This document shows positions 13,001 through 25,000 of a stretch of DNA of 64,000 bases, one piece after another. This DNA comes from Smittia aterrima (Eukaryota > Arthropoda > Insecta > Diptera > Chironomidae), in the NCBI GenBank assembly GCA_033063855.1, contig CP093831.1, positions 1,984,001 through 2,048,000 on the forward strand. The letters are read 5' to 3'. Both the position numbers and the translations under genes were made by a program. Numbering within the stretch: position 1 is the first letter of the stretch; every line of letters begins with the position of its first letter. The notes below the pieces were generated by a model. The model saw only the letters and a program-made list of their open reading frames with translations, had not been told where the DNA came from and did no database searches.

Positions 13001-16000
13001 CCTCAATCGAAACTCGTGGAACAACAAAAAACAAATTTATTACTCACATGACAATCCTGAAATATGAACTTCATTATCATTTTCGGAAGCTTTTCCATGA
13101 CGATCTTAAGAGCAGAGCAAATAGAATTTTTCGAGAAAGATTGTTGACCAGAAGTTCTGGTAACTTTTACGGTTTCCATTATGTTTGCAAGGAGAAATAA
13201 AGCTCTTAAGCTTTTGGTTGTTTTCATTGTTTAAGTTCTCGCAGATAACGAACCAGAAAACTATTTCAACGAGCATGAAATTGATTTAAATGTTTGTTCA
13301 GTGTTTTTCGATGAAGGGAGAAAACTCTTCTTCGGATGATTATGCTGTTTCAAGTTTATTACGAGAGAATGAGAGCGTGTCACATAAACCATCAATTAAA
13401 CGTGGAATGAATATTTCCATGCAAAAACAAACAACATAAAAATATTAAAACTTTTAGGTGGAAAGCGCGGTTTGTGGAAATTTGATGAATATTCATGACT
13501 CTCGTTTTAATGCTCACTAAAAATTCAACAGCTTTTCCGAAGCATAAACTTTTGAAATGAAAGTTTTTATTCCGCGCCAGCTGAGCATAATAAGCTTCTG
13601 AAGCTGATCCGATAGTTGGTGTTAAATTCTTAGAAATGAAAAATGAAAATAAAAGTCGCACCAAGAAGAAAACAAATTTATCCGAGAAAAAGCTTTTCCA
13701 AAGTAAAATTCCAATTGAAAATCGACTCTTAATGTTATCACGTAGATCATAAAATCAATGCGTGTTCCGAAAGGCTGAGAAGCTTTAAAGCTCAAATCGA
13801 CTTTGATTTAGAGAAAAGGTCAAAACTAATCAATTTTTAGAAATCAAACTGGACAATAAAGTTTTCCCTAAACACTTGCTTCACAAAGTTTAAAGTGAAC
13901 TCTGATAATTCAATTCATTTTCCTCTTCTTCTACGGTAAATTTGTTACCGCAAGCTCAAGTTGTTGTTAAGTCCTTCCAGGAAACATTTGTCGCTTGAAA
14001 ATGATACTTTTTATAAATTGAATGAGTTTATATAAAATCAAGTTCTTTTAGAAAACTTGTTAGTCAGAGCAAATTGGCTCAGAATTGAAAATAATTTTCA
14101 ATCAAGAACGAAGAGAACTACAATTTCGCTGTTCCAAAGAACTTAACAGAGAGGAGACTGACTAAACTGGATGTAATACTCAATCAGAGTCTTTATTCAG
14201 AATCAGAATTAGCTTCACCAAAATCCATCGTTTTGTGAAGGAAAAACTTTTTTTTAACTTGTTTGAGTTGTCGCGATTTCTGTTTCCTCAAATCGTGTTT
14301 TAATAAAAACATTTACAATTGTTTGCAATTGTTGTTTTTTAATGAATTGAACAACTTTGTTATAAATTCTGATGTTTAGAGCCAAGTGGTTCAGTTTGAG
14401 TGTTTCAGTTGGTCAGGAAATACAATTTATTCTTGTCGACTCACAGCTTGAAGATAATGCTTAAGAATTAAATTATTTTCAATCAATTCGATCTTCTGAA
14501 GTTTAAAGTCAAAAATCAGCTATGTGGAGAATCGCAATTCTTCTTCTTGCAATTTCCGGAGTTAGTTGATGAAGTTTTTCATAAAAATAATTTAATTTTT
14601 TGATTTTCCAAAAGATAATTGCACAAGACGAATATGAAGAAGCACCAGCTGAGCAAGAAGCACAATATGAATATGAAGAAGCACCAGCTGAGATGGCGGA
14701 AAATGAAAATGATTTAAGGGAGACTTGCATTTATTTAAATTCGGTTCGGGCTAGTTTCACAGATTGTTGTCAATTTCCGGCTTACGGCATTACGGAAGAA
14801 ATTCAAGCTCAATGCAATAATGGTGAAGAAATGGATGTGAATTGCTTTTTGCAATGCTTGCTGACAAATGCGGGAAGTCTTCAAAGAATCACTGATGACG
14901 AAGGAGTTGAAAAATTTGACTTAGATCCGAAAGCTTTTTCTGAAGCTTTTCTGATGTCAATTAACAACAATCCTGATTGGATTGATGTCGTAACACAATC
15001 CTCTGAAGTTTGTTATGAGCAAGTATTGAACAGTCTTGGAAAAGCTGACTACGCTGATTGCTCCGTTCCAGAACAATTTCACGCAATGCTGGAATGTATT
15101 ACCACAGAAAACTTCAAAAATTGTCCAGTTTGGAATCATGATTCCCTTGAAGAATGTGATTACACGCGTCAATATATCGACCAATGCTCAAACTAATTGT
15201 TTATAGTACTGAAGTTTATTATGGAAGCAATTATTTATGGAACCAAAAGCTTTTTGACAAGAATTCTCTCAAGACTTGAGAAAGGTGAATTAAATTTACT
15301 AAATTTTACTAAAATATCTTTTTAATGTTCACCAAAATCCGTTTTTTTTTTTTGAATAAAAATTTGAAACTATTCATAACCTCAGCAAGAGCTAAGAATT
15401 TTATTCTGACGATAATTCGTTGACCAATGCAAAAAGAACAAATTTTTCAAAACTGTCGAATTCATATCATGAATTTAACACACTTTTCGACATACTGACT
15501 CGTGTATTCACACTCATCAAGAGAATAAGAATTCCAAGTTGGACAGTTTTTGAAATTTTCATCAAAAACACAATCGAGAAAATCATAGAATTCTTTGGGA
15601 GTACTGTACTCTGTAAAAAGTTCATCCAAATTTGGTCCTTCGGAATAACAATATTCAATAGATTGCATAACTACATCAGTCCACGCTTCACGGTCAGATA
15701 TCGACATCAAAAATGGTTCAGCCATTGCATGTCGATCGAATTGAATTCTCTCAGATCCATAATCGTCAGTTATTTTTAATAAAATTCCAGTTTTGAAGAA
15801 GCAGCAATTGGTTGAACATGGTTCACCATAACATTCACTGTATACATTGTAGGGAGTCACAAAACCTGGATATTTACAACATGCTGTGTAGTTGGCTCGG
15901 ACAGAGTTTAGATATGCACACTTTTCTTTCAAATCAGCTTCATCAGGTTTTTGTTGATAATCGTAATAAGCTTCATCATAATTTGAATCTTGATAAGTAG

Positions 16001-19000
16001 CGTCGTCATAATTGTAATTATAAGAAGCTTCTCCATAATTGACTTCCTCATACTCGTATTGTGCAATTATCTTTTGGAAAATCTAAATATTCATAAATTA
16101 TTTCACAAAAAAACTTTTTTTTAACTAACTCCAGAAATGGCAACAAACAAAATCGCTATTCTCTTCATTGTTGATCAAATCTAACTATCAAACTTTACAA
16201 AAGAAGTTGACTTTATATAAACTGATTTTTTTTAAAAAAAATTCGATTATCGAATGTTTCCGGGAAAAGCACCAAACAAGTTTGCAGCAATTCTGTCATT
16301 TGCTTTAACATTTCTCTTGTGTTCATTGAATGAGAAAAAATTGGAAACTTGATAAGTGGCTACAGAATTTTTTTTTAAATGAAATTTACTTATATAAGTT
16401 GGATTAAAGTAAATATTTGTAGTTAGTGTTCAGTGTAAGGAATCAAATATTTAATTTGGAGTGAAAATAAGTTTAAAATTTGCAACAATCTACAATGAAG
16501 AGAATAGCAATTCTGCTTCTTGCCATTTCTGGAGTTGGTTAAAAAAACTTTATAAAGAAAAATAATTTAATATTATTTTGATTTTTCTAAAGATATTTGC
16601 TCAAGATCCAGAAGAAACTGCAACGGACTTGGCGAATACTGACAGCGATTTAAAAGAAACTTGTCTTCATTTGAACTCGACCCGTGCTAACTTAACTGAA
16701 TGTTGTGAATATCCGGTTCTTGGAATTACCGAGAATTTACTTCAGAGTTGTATGAATGAAACAATGCATACAAAGAACCCTGATTGCGCGATTAGCTGCG
16801 TCTTCAATAGTCTTGGAATAATGAAGAACATAACTGAAGACGAAGGAGTTGTTAAAATTGACTTTGATTCGAAGAGGATTTTTGATGGTATTCTGTTGAC
16901 GATTAACAATCCTGATTGGATCGATATCGTAACGAAATCTACTGAAGTTTGTTATGAGAAAATAACAAATAGTCTTGGAAAAGCTGACTACGTTGATTGC
17001 TTCATTCCAGATCAATTTTATATGATACTCGATTGTGTTACCACAGAAAATTTAAAAAATTGTCCAGTTTGGAATCCTCGTTCTCTTGAAGAATGTGATG
17101 TCACGCGTCAGTATGTAGAGAAGTGCATGCCAAGCTTATAAAATTTACTTCTTTCACGATGTACCAACTTTTGGCGAAGAAACAACATTTGTTAACATTT
17201 TTGAGTTGTCGCGATTTTTGTTTCCGCAAATCGTGTTTTATTAAAAATATTTACAGTTTGCAATTGTTTTTTTTTACGAATTGAACGACTTTGATATAAA
17301 TTCTGATAGTTAAGCCCCAAGTGGTTCAAGTTGATTATTTCAGTTGAGCAGTAAAGACAATTAATTCGTGTCAACTCAGAATTTTCAATTAAATCAAAAA
17401 TCAGCAATGTGGAAAATCGCAATTCTTGTTCTTGCAATTTCCGGAGTTAGTTGATGATGTTTTTCATTAAAATAATTTAATTTTTACAGACATTTCGATT
17501 TTTCAAAAGATATTTGCGCAATCTCCAGAAGAAACTGCAACTGAATTGACGAATACTGACAGCGATTTAAAAGAAACTTGTCTTCATTTGAACTCGACCC
17601 GGGCTAACTTCACTGAATGTTGTGAATATCCGGTTCTTGTTATTACCGACGATTTATTTCAGAGTTGTTTCAATAAGACAGAACATTTAAAAAATCTTGA
17701 TTGCACTTTTAGCTGCGTCTTTAATAGTTTTGGAATAATGAAAAACATAACTGAAGACGATGGAGTTGTTAAATTTGACTTAGATCCGAAGATGATTTCT
17801 GATGGTTTTCTGTTGACGATTAACAATCCTGATTGGATCGATATCGTAACCAAATCTTCTGAAGTTTGTTATGAGAAAATAACAAATAGTCTTGGAAAAG
17901 CTGACTACGCTGAATGCATCATTCCGGAACAATTAATTAAGATGCTCGACTGTGTCACCACAGAAAGCTACAAAAATTGTCCAGTTTGGAATCCTGATTC
18001 TCTTAAAGAATGTGATGACACGCGTCAGTATGTCGATAAGTGCCTGCCTCAATAAAAAAACGTTAATTCAAGCATCAAAAGCAGAAATGAATTGATCTTA
18101 AAAACTTATTTCACGATGTACCAACGTTGAACAACCTTTGTTAACATTTTTGAGTTGTCGCGATTTCTGTTTCCTCAAATCGTGTTTTGTTAAAAACATT
18201 TACAGTTTTCCATTATTTTTTATGAATTGAACGACTTTGATATAAATTCTGATAGTTAGACCCAAGTGGTTCAAGTTGATTATTTCAGTTAGGCAGTAAA
18301 GACAATTATCCCGTGTCCACTCATAGTTTTCAATTGGATCAAACATCAGCAATGTGGAAAATCGCAATTCTTCTTCTTGCAATTTCTGGAGTTGGTTGAT
18401 GAAGTTTTAAGGAAAATAATTTATTATTTACAGACATTTTGATTTTTCTAAAGATATTTGCACAAGCTCCAGAAGAAACTGCAACCGAATCGACGAATAC
18501 TGAGAGCGATTTAGAAGAAACTTGTCTTCATTTGAACTCGACCCGTGCTAACTTCACTGATTGTTGTAAATATCCGTATTTTGGGGTGGCCAGGAATTTA
18601 TTTCTGAGTTGTGTGAATGAAACAATGCATACAAAGAACCCTGATTGCGTTATAAGCTGCGTCTTCAATAGTCTTGGAATAATGAAAAACATAACTGATG
18701 ACGATGGAGTTGTTAAAATTGACTTTGATCCGAAGACATTTTCTGATAATCTTCTGTTGTCGATTGACAACAATCCTGATTGGATCGATACCGTAACGAA
18801 ATCTACTGAAGTTTGTTATGAAAAAATAACAAATAGTCTTGGAAAAGCTGACTACGCTGATTGCTTCGTTCCGGAACAATTTTACAAGCTGCTCGGATGT
18901 GTTAACGCAGAAAACTTCAAAAATTGTCCAGTTTGGAATCCTCGTTCTCTTAAGGAATGTGATGACACGCGTCAGTATTACGAGAAGTGCATGTAAAAGA

Positions 19001-22000
19001 AGTGCATCAATAAAAAACGTAATTCAAACATCAAAAAAGAAATGAAATGATCATATCATTTAATAAATAGCTAGCAAGAGATGCCAAGCTTATAAAATTT
19101 ATTTCTTTTTACATGTTCCAACGTTTTGTGAACGAACAACCTTTGTTAACATTTTTGAGTTGTCGCGATTTCTGTTTCCTCAAATCGTGTTTTATTAAAA
19201 ACATTTACAGTTTGAAATTGATATTTTTTATGATTTAAGATTTTGATATAAATTCTGATAGTTAGACCCAAGTGGTTCAAGTTGATTATTTCAGTTGAGC
19301 AGTAAAGACAATTAATTCGTGCCAACTCATAGTTTTCAATTGAATCAAAAATCAGCAATGTTGAAAATCGCAATTCTTCTTCTTGCAGTTTCCGGAGTTA
19401 GTTGATGAAGTTTTTCATTAAAATAATTTAATTTTTTGATTTTCCAAAAGATATTTGCACAATACGAATATGAAGATACACCAACTGAGCAAGAAGCACA
19501 ATACGAATATGAAGAAGCACCAGCTGAGTTGGCGGAAAATGAAAATGATTTAAGGGAAACTTGTATTTATCTGAATTCGGTTCGCGCTAATTTCACAGCA
19601 TGTTGTCAATTTCCGGCTTACGGGCTTATGGAAGAAACAATGAAACAATGTTCTAATGACGCTAATGTAGATAAGTTTAATGTAGATTGCCTTATTCAAT
19701 GCATGCTTACAACTGTGGGAAGTCTTCAAAGAATCACTGATGACGAAGGAGTTGAAAAAGTTGACTTGGATCCGAAACCTATTTCTGAAGCTTTTCTATT
19801 GTCAATTAACCACAATCCCGATTGGATCGATATCGTAACGCAATCCTCTGACTTTTGTTATGAGAAAATATCAAGCAGTCTTGGAAAAGCTGACTACGCT
19901 GAATGCATCGTTCCAGATCAATTTTACAAGATGATCGGATGTATTTATGACGAAAATTTTAAGAGTTGTCCAGTTTGGAATCCAAACTCTCTCGATGAAT
20001 GCGAACTCACGCGTCAATATGTCGAAAAGTGCGCAGATTTGTAATCTTTCGATTCAAATACAGTAAAATCTTCCATCATCTAAAATTGTTTTCCTAAACC
20101 AAAAAGCTTGTCCTCTCCCAAATTCATTTAGGCCAGAAATTGACAGAGAAAAGTCTTGTCAACTCCAACGTTATCCGAATTCCCTTCTCCAACAGCAAAC
20201 GAAGAAATTTTTCTTCCCTTAACGAGTCAAGCGGGAACAAACATGAAAATATTCCTCAAGGCTGTCATCAAGAATTCAGTAAAATGGACTGAGATAACAA
20301 ATTTTCAGGAAAATATTTTTCTATCACAGATTCTCCGAGACTTGAATGTTTTCTTCCTCTGAAGGTAACTGTTCGTCCCTAATTAATATAAATGACAAAT
20401 GCTAAAAGATGCTACAACATTTTTAAAATTGAATTCTCTTAAAGAGACAGAATCCCCCGTGGCAGTGCTGTCGACAAAAAAATCTTTACATTTGCTTCAA
20501 CATTCGCCAGCGTTTCGGTTATTTAAACGACATTATGGAAAATGTTATGCTCGAAAGGAAAAGATTTTGATTGTAATTTGTCATAAGGAAAGCTCGAAGA
20601 TAAAAATGAATTCATGTTAGAAAAAGGTTTTCTTGGAATGTAAAACACAAGAAGGATCTTAATCCCGCATCTCTGATGCTTCAATCTAATTAATCGTAAT
20701 AATTTAATTAAGAGAACTTCTTAATAAACTCAAAGTGACAAGTTAGTCGAAAGACTTTGCAGGATTATCTCATACACAAACACTAATTATCATTTTTAAT
20801 TGAACTAATGAAAATCTTTTTAATTTTTAATAATCTTCCTTCTTGATTAATTATCTCTTCTGTCTTTTAATTCTCTTTCATCTCGTCGCTCAACATCGAT
20901 CATCACTCATAAACCTCTCTATCTCTCTCATTGATCTGTGAATGTCTTCTTGTGTATTTAATTATACTCGATGTGCTTAATGGCTGTTTATTGACTGTGG
21001 TCATAAAAATTTTATCGATTAAACACAAACACCTGATGATGTCGAACTGAATTGATGTTGACTTGATTGGAACGTGAGGCAGATTCTGCACAGAAATAAG
21101 TACAAAACAAACAAATTAATCGGAGCGTTTAAACTTGATGTAGCAACAGTTTGGTATCAGAAAGGTAAATGAATTCGTTTTCATTTTAACAAAAAAAAAA
21201 CTTTGTCATTTGAATGTTGTCTGTGCACGATTTTTTTTTATCATTCGAGTTTTTGCTCTGTCTGGTGAAATGTTTGCTGTTTCCCGCAATTCCCTCAGTT
21301 GAATTAACACCTCGATTCTCCCACACTCAGATCACTTGTTTTACCACAAATGGGCTTTGCTGTCAGATCCTGACGACTTCCTCAGCGGCCCTAAAGGCTA
21401 CTTGAAGTGCGATGTAGGCATAATTGGAAAAGGCGACACAGTAAAGGTTCCGCCGCGCTCCGAGAAAGATCCGGACGACATTGAAGCGTAAGAGATCATA
21501 AATGATTAGAATCAATTAAGTTAATTAATTGAATGTTCAACAGGAATCTTCTTCTCCCCGATGGCGTTCCCATCGAAAGGCAACGAGCAAAATTTATCAT
21601 TAAGATTTATCGTGCTGACGGTCTTCCCCGAATGAATTCGTCCATTGTGGCGAATGTAAAACGAGCGTTCACAGGCGAAAATAGGGATCTTGTAAATCCC
21701 TACGTTCAGGTCTCGTTCGCTGGCTTAATGGGAAAGTCATCAGTTAAAAAAGCTTCGTACGCGCCAGTTTGGAACGAGGAATTAATTTTTACAGAAATGT
21801 TTCCTCCTCTCTGTCAACGCATAAAAGTTCAATTGCGAGACGCTGACCCGATGAAGCCTGCAATCATCGGCACACACTACATCGATTTAAAGCAAATATC
21901 AAACGACGGAGAGAAAGGCTTTCTGCCAACGTACGGGCCTTCCTTTATCCATCTCTACGGCTCAACGCGCGACTACAGCTTGTTGGACTCAAACTCGACA

Positions 22001-25000
22001 TTGAACACAGGCCTCGGGGAGGGAGTGAGTTATCGCGCCCGCTTGTTAATCGCCATTCGAACAGAAATAACTGACAATGCCGATATTTGCACGGACAAGA
22101 ATGTAGAATTGGAGCAAACCTATCCAATAAGCGAGTCGTCGTATTGTAAAAACGAGGAGTTCTTTCTCTTCTCGACGATTTTTGAAGCGTCGATGTTGGA
22201 TAAAAAGACGTCGGAGAAATCTGTTAACTTTGAGCTAAGTATCGGCAATTACGGGAATTCTCTTGACGGCCACAACGACTCACAGTCAAATCAATATGAC
22301 GATGATGACGAACTCGGTGAGCGAAAGCTTTAAAAAGCGGAAGAAACTCAATCAATTTCAATTTTTTTCTATCTCATCTTTCACAGAAACGATTGATGTA
22401 TCGTCATTTTCCAGTACGACGAGCACATGCAAACCAATCTCGCATGACAAGCAGCATTATTATCTCCCCTTCTGGGACTACAAGCCGAGTATGAATGTTC
22501 GCTGTATCTTCCCAGATCTGAGGCGACGAATGTACAACAGCAACATGTTGTCAAAGCTTACGGAGAAAATGGAAATCGGATTGTCAGAGACGAGTCACTT
22601 GATTGAACAAGAAGACACAAAAGCTGAAGTTAAACTAAGGAGTTGCCTTGAAGAGCTTGCGACCGATTGCAATGTTTACGTTCAAATCACAAAAGCATCG
22701 CAAACTGGGCCAGGAACGGGAAAGACGAAGCTCGACAAGGAGCGCATCAAACTGTGTCAGCGAGAAATTGAAACAATCGGAAATATGTCGAGGAACTTGC
22801 GAGCTCTCGTTACAAGAAGTTCGCTCAAAGAACGATTCAAAACCGCACAAACTTATCTTCAAAAGCTTCGCTTTCTAATTGACGATGTGAGTTGGAAAAG
22901 TTTCCTTTTTTCAACTCTCAACTCTTTGAAACAACTTTGTTCATTCACAGCCACAACACTCGCTCCCTGACGTTTTCATTTGGCTTATTGCAAACGGCAA
23001 ACGGATTGCTTATCATCGCATGAATGCGAGAGACCTTATCTACTCTACGACAGACGAGGAAACGGGCATTCACTGTGGGAAAATGCAGACTGTGTTCTTC
23101 AAACTGCCCGGCAAGCAAGCGGCTGGTCCCGCTGGGTGGAAAATTAGAGCTAAACTGACAGTTTACGCGTGGCTGGGTGTTGTAAAACATAAAAAGTTCT
23201 TCTTCAGTGGACTACCTAGGGGCTTTGAGCTGTCACAAGATCTGAGAAATGCCGAACGGCCACGGGCGTTAGCTCCAACGAATATCCATTACATTGAGAA
23301 ACACGTAAAGCTTTTATCGATTTGGAAAGTTCTTTTAAATTTCAAATGAAACTCTTGCAGACATTTCAACTTCGAGCTCATATTTATCAGGCACGATCGT
23401 TAATCGGCTCTGACGCAAGTGGACTGAGTGACCCATATGCGACGGTTAGCATCACGGAATATGCAAAGACAACGCAAGTCATTGAGGAAACATTAAGTCC
23501 AACCTGGGACGAGCTATTAGTCTTCGACGATGTCTTAGTTTACGGAGCGAAGGAGGAAATTCAACGTGACCCGCCAACTATCGTTATTGAAATTTATGAT
23601 CAAGACAAGGTTGGCAAGTCAGAATTTATCGGGAGAGCTATAGCGAAGCCAAAGGTGAAACTCAAGGATAACCAATACAAGAATCCTGTTCTTGAGTGGT
23701 TTGAAATCATCAGGGGAACTGATCATGCTGGTGAGCTTCTGGCAGCTTTTGAGATGCTCGAAATTGGATCCAACGACTTGCCAGCGTTAACTGAACCAAA
23801 GTATATTCCAACAGACGTTAAAAGTAAGTTTTCCACTCGAAGCTGACAACATTGAAATTAATAATTCAACACTTGACAGGCAACGCACAGTTACCGATAA
23901 TTTTCCCAGTTCCTCGAGATGTACGACCACATTTGGCAAGATTCAGAATCGAAGTTCTATTTTGGGGCCTTCGTGATCTGAAGCGCGTGCACTTCATGAG
24001 CGTTGATAAGCCGCGAATTGACGTTGAATGCTCGGGAAACATTCTCAGCTCAAGCATCATTCAAAATGCAAAGAAAAATCCAAACTTTGCGAACATGTTG
24101 AAGTTTTTTGATCTCGAACTTCCAATTGAAGAAATCTACGCTCCACCAATTACAATCCGCTGTGTCGACTGTAGATCCTTTGGTCGTTATACTCTCGTCG
24201 GGACTCATCAAATCACATCGATACATAAATACATGCACAGACCATTACCACGTGAATCAATCAAGCTAAATGGACACATCATCTTGTCATCAGACAAAGG
24301 AGCAGTTCAAGAAGAACTCATCATCACAAGTGATGGAAGTCGACTTCACAAGCAATCATCTTGCGAGAATCTAACTTTATATGGCGCAGCATGTGTTGGC
24401 AAAGTGTAAGCTCTTTACTTCTTTTTGTTCTTAAACTTTCATGAACGACAATTTTTTAGGATGAAGAAAAGCACATCGAAGAAGAAGCAACTTCAGCAAT
24501 TGTCTGATGATTCAATGGAGTTAGACGATGACGACGATGAAACAAGAGACTGGTGGACGAAATATTTCCTTTCTTATGAGAAGCTCATCGAGTCGACAAA
24601 AGGATCATCGCAGCGTGCATACGAAGCATTGTGTACATCGCCGAACGCCATCAACGACAATGAACAAAACAAGAAAAAATTTATGTTGATAAGCAAATCA
24701 AAAATTGTACAGAGAGTCAGCCCGAAACATGTTTTGAAACCTCAGCCGAAGACGAAAAACATCGCAACCTGCGATATTTACCCACACGAGCTCGAAGCCC
24801 AACCTGAATACAATTATTTCAAGGAATGGCTTCTATCCTTCCCACTTTACCGTGGAAAGAAAACTGGCGACAGCACAGAAGATGAAAATCGAATCGTTGG
24901 ATATTTTAAAGGTTCCGTGAAGGTTTATCGTTTGCCTGTTGAGAAGGGAATGGAGCCAGCGTTTGCGCCGACTTTACCTCTCAACGATCCAATTCATGTT

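Noticed and set aside
17192..17437. Minus-strand ORF recurring antisense to the promoter of genes D, E and F (also 18200-18382, 19146-19373)
   Set aside because: It recurs only because the promoter block is duplicated; it overlaps the TATA box and signal exon on the other strand and has no coding character.
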